Source: Ruminococcus sp. UNK.MGS-30 (lineage in GTDB: Bacteria > Bacillota > Clostridia > Oscillospirales > Ruminococcaceae). Taken from it: a stretch of DNA of 64,000 nucleotides. The stretch is taken from NCBI GenBank assembly GCA_000980705.1, contig LBCK01000002.1:551139-615138 (forward strand). The letters are read 5' to 3'. Each line of letters begins with the position of its first letter. Within the stretch, counting starts at the first letter, position 1. This document shows positions 53,501 through 62,500 of the stretch, in pieces. The translations under genes were made by a program, and so were the position numbers. Under the pieces are notes generated by a model that saw only the letters and a program-made list of their open reading frames with translations, did not search any database and was not told where the DNA came from.

Positions 53501-56500
53501 CTCTCTCTGCGGATAATTTCCAGTATGTGAACTATCAGGATGATTCCAATGGCAGCATTGACGGCTATTTCGTCGGCGATCACTATACCAGCACTGCGGA
53601 AAAGAACAGCGACAACCAAGTGGTAACGCCAGCAAAGAATCTGGATGATGTGACGCCGCAGTGGACATGGCATATTGAAAATGAAAAGGGAGAATTTGTT
53701 TCTCTGAAAGAAGCCGGTGATGTTTCACTGGCTGATGTAGATGTAGAGACAAAAACCTATGCAGACGTAAAACAAACCGATGTTGCCATGGATGAGGAAA
53801 AGAATCCCAACCCCTACTTTGTGACAAAACCGATCTCCACCAACGTACTGAACCGGAAGATCGTCAACTTCAAGTTCTCCGGAACACTGGAGCCGGGTCA
53901 GCGCATTGTAGTAGAACTGATGGTGCCGCTGGATATCAGCAACAACAACATCGTGTCTACGGAACTGATGCAGGCAAAGGCATACGGATTCAAGAACGGT
54001 TCATTCCGGCCGTATATTCCGGACGACCAGGGCAAGACACAGAAAATGGTTGCTTACGAAGTAGACAGCCATGATGTCAACGACAACGGCAGCAGCGGTG
54101 ATATGACACTGACGATCACATCACAGGCGATTGCTCTGCTTGCCATTGATAATGTCACACAAATGAAAACATCGACTTCTGATCTGGATTCCGTGAAAGC
54201 GGATGTTCCGGTTCGTGTACAGGAAGGCGGCAACTATTCGTACTCTGCCTCTATGCAGAATGCCTCGACCAGCAATGCAGAATATACAACGCTGCTGTTC
54301 TATGATGTGCTGCCTTATGAAAACGACACCAAAGCAACCGATGACACCGAGCGTAAATCCAAGTGGAACGGCTATCTGATTCCGGAGTCTGTCCAGCTGA
54401 AAAGGACCTCGTCCGGCGGTACGTCATCCTCTAAGGTTGACCCGTCAGAATATACAGTCTGGGTCGGACCGATTACCAAGAAGAACGGCAGCTATGAACT
54501 ACAGGATGTTGATGCACTCCCGAAACCAGCAGACGGTTTGGATAGTACGCAGAGAAATGAATTTTATCGTAACCTGTATCAAAACATAAACAAAAAGGAG
54601 TCGTATTTTGTCAAGCTGTCGGATCTGATGAGCGACCATGAAAACGGCAAGATCTCTGATGCAGAGTATGACAAGCTGGTGCGTGGCATTCGTGCAATCT
54701 GGGCGCAGATGAATAATGCGGATACCATGCTGAGCAAGCAGAGTCGTATGGAACTCTACTATGAGATGCACGCACCGCTGAATCTGCCCAAATATGTGGG
54801 TACGCCGACAGTAGATGATGAAAACGAAAATGCGTTGTCCACCGAAACGATCAAAAAGAAAGTGGAGGGTGTAACTCAGTGGAACACCTTTGCTTCCGGT
54901 TACAGCTCTCCGACATCTGCCGACAAGAGTTACCATGTATTTGAAAACAAACAGGCTGGCGCTTATATTTCCGCACCCAGCGGAAAGGGCTATATCGGCA
55001 GCTATGTCTGGAGCGACTTCAATTATGATGGTCAGTGCAACGAGGCGGAATATGAGATGTCTGCCAACGGACGGCTGCTGCCTACCGGAAAGTGGACAAC
55101 GGATATTGACTTCGACGGAAAGCCGGACGATCCGGGTATCAACGGCGTAAAGGTAGAGCTGCTGACCAAGAAGGGCTACTCTGTCAACGTCAACGGTGAG
55201 GCAGTGATTGCCGATCTGGACCCCGACAGCAACCCGAATCCGGAAAAGGTTCGTTATATTGTCATTGACGAGGAGACCGGTCAGCCAAAGACCATTGTAG
55301 AAAACAACACCAATTCCTATCAGTATACGTTTGAAGGTCCGGTTGTTTATACCACCGAAAGCGACTATTACGGCAACCAGGGCTACTTCATCCTGTCGAA
55401 TCTGACACCGGGTGATTACCGGCTGCGGTACACGCTGCCGAAGGGATACGACCAGTATTCGGTTACCACACGGGAACTTGGCGAGTCAAAGACAAGGCTC
55501 AAGGTTTACCGTGACGGAAAGGTCATCTATAATGGTATGAGTCATGCTGAAGATGATGCAGTAATTTCCAATACCAACAGCGTTGAAAATATCGAATCGT
55601 CTGTGAATCAGCTTGTCGTACAGACTGCACTGATTCACGTTGATGCGGTGGAAGAAGATCCGGCAAAGCACCAGGCTTATGACACTGCCATGACATCCTA
55701 TATGCTGGGTGTCTCCAGAGGTTATACCTACGGCGGCTGGGCATGGGTCGATGAAACAGACAACAACGGCACCATCGAAAGCGACGGCATCATGCAGGAA
55801 ACCGAAAAGAAACTGGAAGATGTGACGGTGGAAATGCACGAGGTCGATGCAGACGGCAATATCGCATCGAAAGCTGCGGTAGACGGTGATGGCAATCCGG
55901 CAATTTTCCACACTGGGGATGACGGCTATTATCAGTTCCGTCTCTATCCGAACAAGAACTATGTGGCAATTGCAAAGTATGAGGGCAGTGAATCTACCCC
56001 GTATAAGCCTTCTCCGTTTGTGCTGCACAACGATCCGCTGGAGGCTGCGGATGACAACGATCTGACCAAGGCAGTGAACAACTTCCGCACACGGCCGTTC
56101 CAGACCGGTGTGCCTTATGACGCAAACCAGCAGCCGCTGTTTGAAAATGACGGACAGACCTTCCAGATCAACAAGAGCATTTCTCTGGGATTCGTGGACG
56201 GCTCCCGTGGATTTATCGGACAGTGGATCTGGGACGATGAAAACTACAACGGCATCCGGGATACTTTTGAAAAGGGTATCGAGGGTGTGACCGTGACCTT
56301 GAAACCGTTCTATTACGACAGCGCTACTGGAAAATGGGTAGCGATTACCGGTGAAGACCGGGATATCAAAACCTCGGAATCCGGTTCCTATGTATTCCAG
56401 AATGTTTCGACTTATTACAAGAAGGACGGAAAGACGTACCTGGCTGGCTATCGGCTGTATGTCGATCCGGAGAAGAACGCTGATCTGTACAAAAAGTATG

Positions 56501-59500
56501 CGATCACCAAGTATAAGCAGTATCCGAGCAGCCGCTCTGCGGAAAACAGTGACCTGCAATATACCGGCGATATGCAGTACTATCTCATTGGCGATGACTG
56601 GTTCGAGTATGACGCAAACGGCACTGTCACAGCAACGCACCACAACTATGACACAGAAGATAATATCATTATCATTGCCGGCGAGACGACAAACCAGAAC
56701 ACCAATGTCATTGACTATAAGGAAACCCATTACGATACCGGCGAAGCACAGCGTCTGCTGGATTACAGCGGCGGCTTTACGGAAATTCAGACTTCTGAAG
56801 TAACCGGTTATCTGTGGGAGGACAACGGTAAAAATGCAGCCGGGGAATACAAGGAGGCATTTGACTATGACGGTATCCGCAACACGGTGACCGCAGAGGA
56901 TGGCACGACCCAATTCTACGAAAAGGGAATTGCCGGAGCGACTGTTCAGCTGGAACAGTATGTGCTGCAAAACGGCAGCTATCAGCTGGTTCACACCTAC
57001 CAGGTAAAAACCGATGCAGACGGCAAGTACACATTCTCTGATGTTTCCACATATGCGGAAATCAATGGGGAAAAGGTGCTGGCACACTATCGTCTGAAAC
57101 TGCTGTCGCTGCCCAGCGGTATGGAAAACTATGCCGTTACCCGCTATCGGCAGAACGGCGATGCGGAAACCCAGGTGGTGGACAGCCACTTGATCTCGCA
57201 GAACGAGCAGCACGGCGCAGGCTACACCGATTATGACATTGCGTCTTATCTGACCTCTCCGGCGGACGGTGACTATTTCATCACCGCAAAGAAGTCTCAG
57301 CCGGAGACAGCGCCGGGCATTGACGGAAAAACCTATTTTGAACCGTACATTCTCTATGATGATGCGGCAGCGAACAACGGAAATCATGATTATGCCTACG
57401 ATTACATCAAGGCAAAGGATTATGACGGCTATGACGGCGGTCTGAAAGCATTTGAAACTGCCTCTGTCAGCGGCGTGGTCTGGGAGGATACCAACTATAA
57501 TGGTGTCCAGGACGACGATGAAGCAGCATACTATGACAGCGAAAATCCGGCAGTCGTACACTTGCAGCAGTATTTCTATCGCAATGACGAATGGGTGCCG
57601 GAAAGTGCAGCATTTCGGATACACGAAACCAAGACAGACGGCAAGTACACGTTCAGTAATCTCCCCACCTATGTGGAAAAGGACGGCGTAAGGTATCTGG
57701 CAGGTTATCAGGTGATTTTGAAAAAATTGCCGGATGATTATGCGGCAACGAAGTACTGGAGCAATGCAGACCCGTCAAAGGTTTACAGCAAGCTGTATGT
57801 GACCGATGCCGACGATGGCACCGAGGACAGTCAGCGGACAGGTGACCTGCCGATCACTGTGCTGAAGGGCAATCACGAAATGCTAATTCTGGCACAGGAG
57901 GCAAAGGCAGGCACACAGTCCAACAGTACAGAACCGTATATCGATTACAACTGGGCATATGTCTGCGGCACGAACATCAAAAACATCGACACCCCGAACA
58001 CCGCACAGCAGAAGTACTACGATCTGGTGAAGGCAAGAGATTATGCTGATCTGAATGCCGGTCTGAAAGAGCGTGGCGTTGCAACGGTAAAGGGTACGAT
58101 CTGGGAAGATACGGACTACAACGGTATCCTGGACAATGGCGAAAAGGGCAAGAGCGGCGTTTCTGTCACTCTGGAACAGTATCGCTATGATGTCGATGCA
58201 AAGCAGTTTGTCAAGATGGGTGCAGACGAAACAGTCACAACTGACAAGGATGGCGTATATCAATTTACCAAGGTGCCGACGCACTTTGTGATCGGCGGCG
58301 TAGACCAGCTGGCATATTACCGCATTCGTGCGGATGTGCCGGAGGGCTATGCGGTGACACGGTATCGCCAGGCAACCAGTGACGCAGAAACAGACAGCGA
58401 CTGGATCGCAGTGACCAACTATCTGACTGCACCGGGCAACGGGGACTACTTCCTGACGGCACAGCCGTCACAGGGCAATGCTCCCTATGATCTGACTGAT
58501 GCTGTCACAAACAAGGAATACGATTCCATTTTGAATGCGGACGTGATCGACGTTTACAACGGTGGTCTGAAAGCGTTCGAGACCGGAAAGATTCAAGGCA
58601 CTGTCTGGTTCGACAAGGACTACAGCGGCTTGCAGGAAACCGGTGAATCGGCAATGCCGACACAGCAGACCGTATATCTCGACCAGTATTATCTGGACGA
58701 TGCCAGACAGTGGGAGTTTGTCAAGACAGGTTCCGTTCAGACAGATGCAGCCACAGGTAAATATCAGTTCTCTGACCAGCCGACCTTTGTGACGGTTGAC
58801 GGAAAGATGTATCTGGCAGGCTACCGTCTGCGGTTGAATGCCGTGCCGGATGGCTATGCGGTGACCAAGTACCAGGTGCTGGATTCCACAGGAAACTGCA
58901 TCAACAGTGACCTGCTGGCAGCATCTCAGGAAACGAATGCAGGTAAGACGGTAGACTTCAACAAGCCGGACGAGTATATCCTGCTGGCAAAGCAGGCGGC
59001 GCATGGCGTTGGCAGCATTGAATCGGGACTCCACAGTTACTATGTACGGAAGTACAACAATGTCGATTATGATATTGTCACTGCGGTGGATTCCGACGGC
59101 GTATACAACGGCGGACTGAAAGCGATTCAGACTGCGGCAATGGACGGACGAATCTGGAATGACCTCAATTATGACGGCACGATGGATTTGACCGAAAGCG
59201 GCTGCAGCAATCTCAACTTGACACTGTACCAATATTATTGGGACGGAACGACATGGAAAAAGACACAATTTAAGAAACAGGCGACGACAAACAGCAACGG
59301 TCAGTATCACTTTGACGGCATCCCAACTTATGCGGAAGTCGGCGGCAAGCGGTATTTGGCTGGGTATCAGCTGCATCTGGATGCACTGCCGGACGGCAAT
59401 GCGGTTACCGTATTCGCCAACGACAACAAGCTGCACTGGGACAACGGCGAACTTACTTTGATGGGCGAGCAGGAGTATCTGATCGTTGCAGCAGAGGCAA

Positions 59501-62500
59501 AGTCGTTTACCGGAGAGTATACCGGAAGTACGCCGCAGTACAACGAGTACTATGACCGCACTTACCGTGCAGTTCCAGGTACAGATACGATCTATGACAT
59601 CACGGAAAACCGTGACAGCAAGAACGAGTACCATGGCGGTATCCGGGCATTCCAGAACGCATCCGTCAGCGGACGAATCTGGAACGATGCGGATTATGAC
59701 GGCGATATGACATCTGGTGAAACCGGCATGGAAGGCTTGTCGATGACGCTGGAACAGTATTACTGGGACGGCACATCATGGACACCGACCGCACGGCCGA
59801 ATTACACCGCAACCGTAAAAACCGACAGCAACGGGGAATACCAGTTTGATGATGTTCCCACATTTGTGGAGGTCGACGGCAAACGCTATCTGGCTGGCTA
59901 TCGGCTGAAACTGGACGCACTGCCGAAGGACGCTGACGGCAAGATCACCTATGGCATTACCAAGGCAGGTGGTGACAGCAAGTTCCAAAGACTTGAAAAC
60001 CCGTATCAGAGCGAGAACCTCTATCTGACAGCACCGGATGAATACTTGATTCTGGCAGCAGCTGCACAGCCAAAAACAGATCCAGAATACCGAAAGACCT
60101 ACAACGGCAGCGACTATGACATTGCGGATGCTGCAGACCAGGCAAACTGGAACGGCGGTTTGAAACAGGTCGAAAAGGCGCAGATCGTTGGACGTGTCTG
60201 GGACGATGCGAATTACAACGGCTTGCAGGATACCGGCGAAGGAAACATTTCCGGCGTAGAAATTACGTTGGAGCAGTACTACTGCGATGCCAACGGCAAC
60301 TATCAGCCTACCGGCAAATCCCCCCAGAAGGATCATGATGCCAACGGCGAGTACCGGTTTGACAATGTGGATACGTTCTGCAATGTGGACGGCAAGACCT
60401 ATCTCTGCTATTATCAGCTGAAAATGACAGGCAAAGTGCCGGACAATTACACCATTACCTGGTACCGGCAGGGCGATGATCCCGCAAGGGACAGCGATCT
60501 GGATGCGGAGAGCCGTTATCTGACGAAAGACACCTATTTTGTTTGTGCAGCTGCGGATACGGACAGCACGGATTATACAGTGGACGGCAGAGATATTCTC
60601 CGAAAGGAAGATGTTTCCGGTTATGATGCCGGCTTTACACAGTTGGCAGTAGGGGACATCTCCGGACGGATCTGGATCGACCATGATTACAACGGCATCC
60701 AGGATAAGTCGGATGATGATGCCAATACCGCAGAGGACAAGGCGGCAATTGCAAATGTCACCGTCAGGGCAATCCAGTATTACTACGACGGCAGCCAGTG
60801 GCAGCCGAACGACACGGCGTATACAGCCAGCACAAGCACAGATGCAGACGGCAAATACACACTGGCGAATCTGCCCACCTGGGTGAGAATCAACAATATG
60901 GATTTTGCCGCAGGCTATCAGCTTTGCCTGGAAGATCTCCACGGCAACTATCTGGCGACACAGTATCGTGTGGGAACTGACCGCACCAAGGACAGCGACC
61001 TCAGACTGGACAGCGCATATCTGACAAGCACAAATGAATTTATTGTACCGGCGGCAGATGCGTACAGCGATGCCGACGGAAACCAGAACCGTGCATCCGT
61101 ACGGGAAGTGCCGGATGCAAACGGTACGATGTACCAGGTAGACCTGGTCCGCAGCAAGAATACCGGACATTATGATGCCGGACTCAAGCAGCAGGACAAG
61201 GGTGTTATCCGTGGCACGATCTGGGACGACAAGAACTATGACGGTTTGTACAATCTGGACGAAGTGCCGGTGGCGACTTCGGTTCGTGTGATACTGAAAC
61301 GTGACATCTATGAGAATGGAAAATGGGTACCGGATGATACATTCGGCGAAGTTTCCAAGATCGTGGACAACGGTTCGTATCAGTTTGACGGTCTGGATGT
61401 TCATGTGCCGGGAGATCTGTCTGACGGCAGCGCTGCGGACAACAAGGACCGCATCTATGGTTACTATATCGAACTGGATCTGGCAACTGTGCCGGATACC
61501 TATGCGGTGACCAAGCAGTACGCAAAACCGGATCGGGATCAGCTGAACAGTTTCCTGGATCCTGAGGACGGCAGTCTGATGGCAGAGGACGAATCACATA
61601 TTATTCTGGCAGCTAAGGCAACAGAAGGCGTGACGGAACATACTGTCACCATCGGCGATGTAACATATGCGCCGGCGGATCTGTCGAAATCCATCGCATC
61701 GCATAACGGCGGTTTGACGAAGATCGAAAACGCATCCATTGACGGCTACATCTGGAACGATGCCAATTACAACGGCATCCAGGATGCGGACGAAGTGGGT
61801 ATCGCAACGGCAACCGTCAAGCTGACCCGGAAGTATTACGACGACGCTGACAAGCAGTGGAAACCGGACGATAGTTTTGCACTTGTGGCAGACGGTACAC
61901 CGGTGGCAACGGGTACACCAGTCGCAACGGCAACGCCGGTAGCAACAGGTACACCGGTAGCAACCGGAACGCCGACTGCAACAGTATCCGGTGACGGACA
62001 CTATCGTTTCGACAATCTGCCCACATTTGTGGAGATCGGCGGCAAGCGCTATCTGGCAGGTTATCAGTTGAGTCTGAATGAAATGCCGGAGGGTTATGCT
62101 GCAACGAAATTCCGAATGGGAAATGACATCACGAAGGACAGCGATTTGTATGTGCAGACTGCAACAGGCATCAGCACACTGAACCTGTACAAGGATGCAG
62201 ACGAGGTAATCATTCTGGCGGAGGCATCCAGCGGCAATGCGTATTACGACAGAACCGTTGGCGGCACAGCCTATGACATCGTCAAGGCGAAGAGCAATAC
62301 AGATCACGCCGGCGGCTTAACGCCAATCGAGACCGCAGCCATTGACAGCTACATCTGGAACGATGCCAACTACAACGGCATCCAGGATGCGGACGAAGTG
62401 GGCGTGGCAACGGCAACAGTTAAGCTGACCCGGAAGTATTACGACGATGCTGACAAGCAGTGGAAACCGGACGATAGTTTTGCGCTTGTGGCAGACGGCA

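Noticed and set aside
39499..61404. Long open frames on the minus strand under the giant gene, some over 500 residues (for example 41749-44604 and 55486-57624)
   Set aside because: They mirror the codon pattern of the plus-strand gene, have low-complexity Ile/Val/Cys/Arg-rich products, no ribosome sites and no recognised family. The plus-strand frame is open throughout with clear domains.
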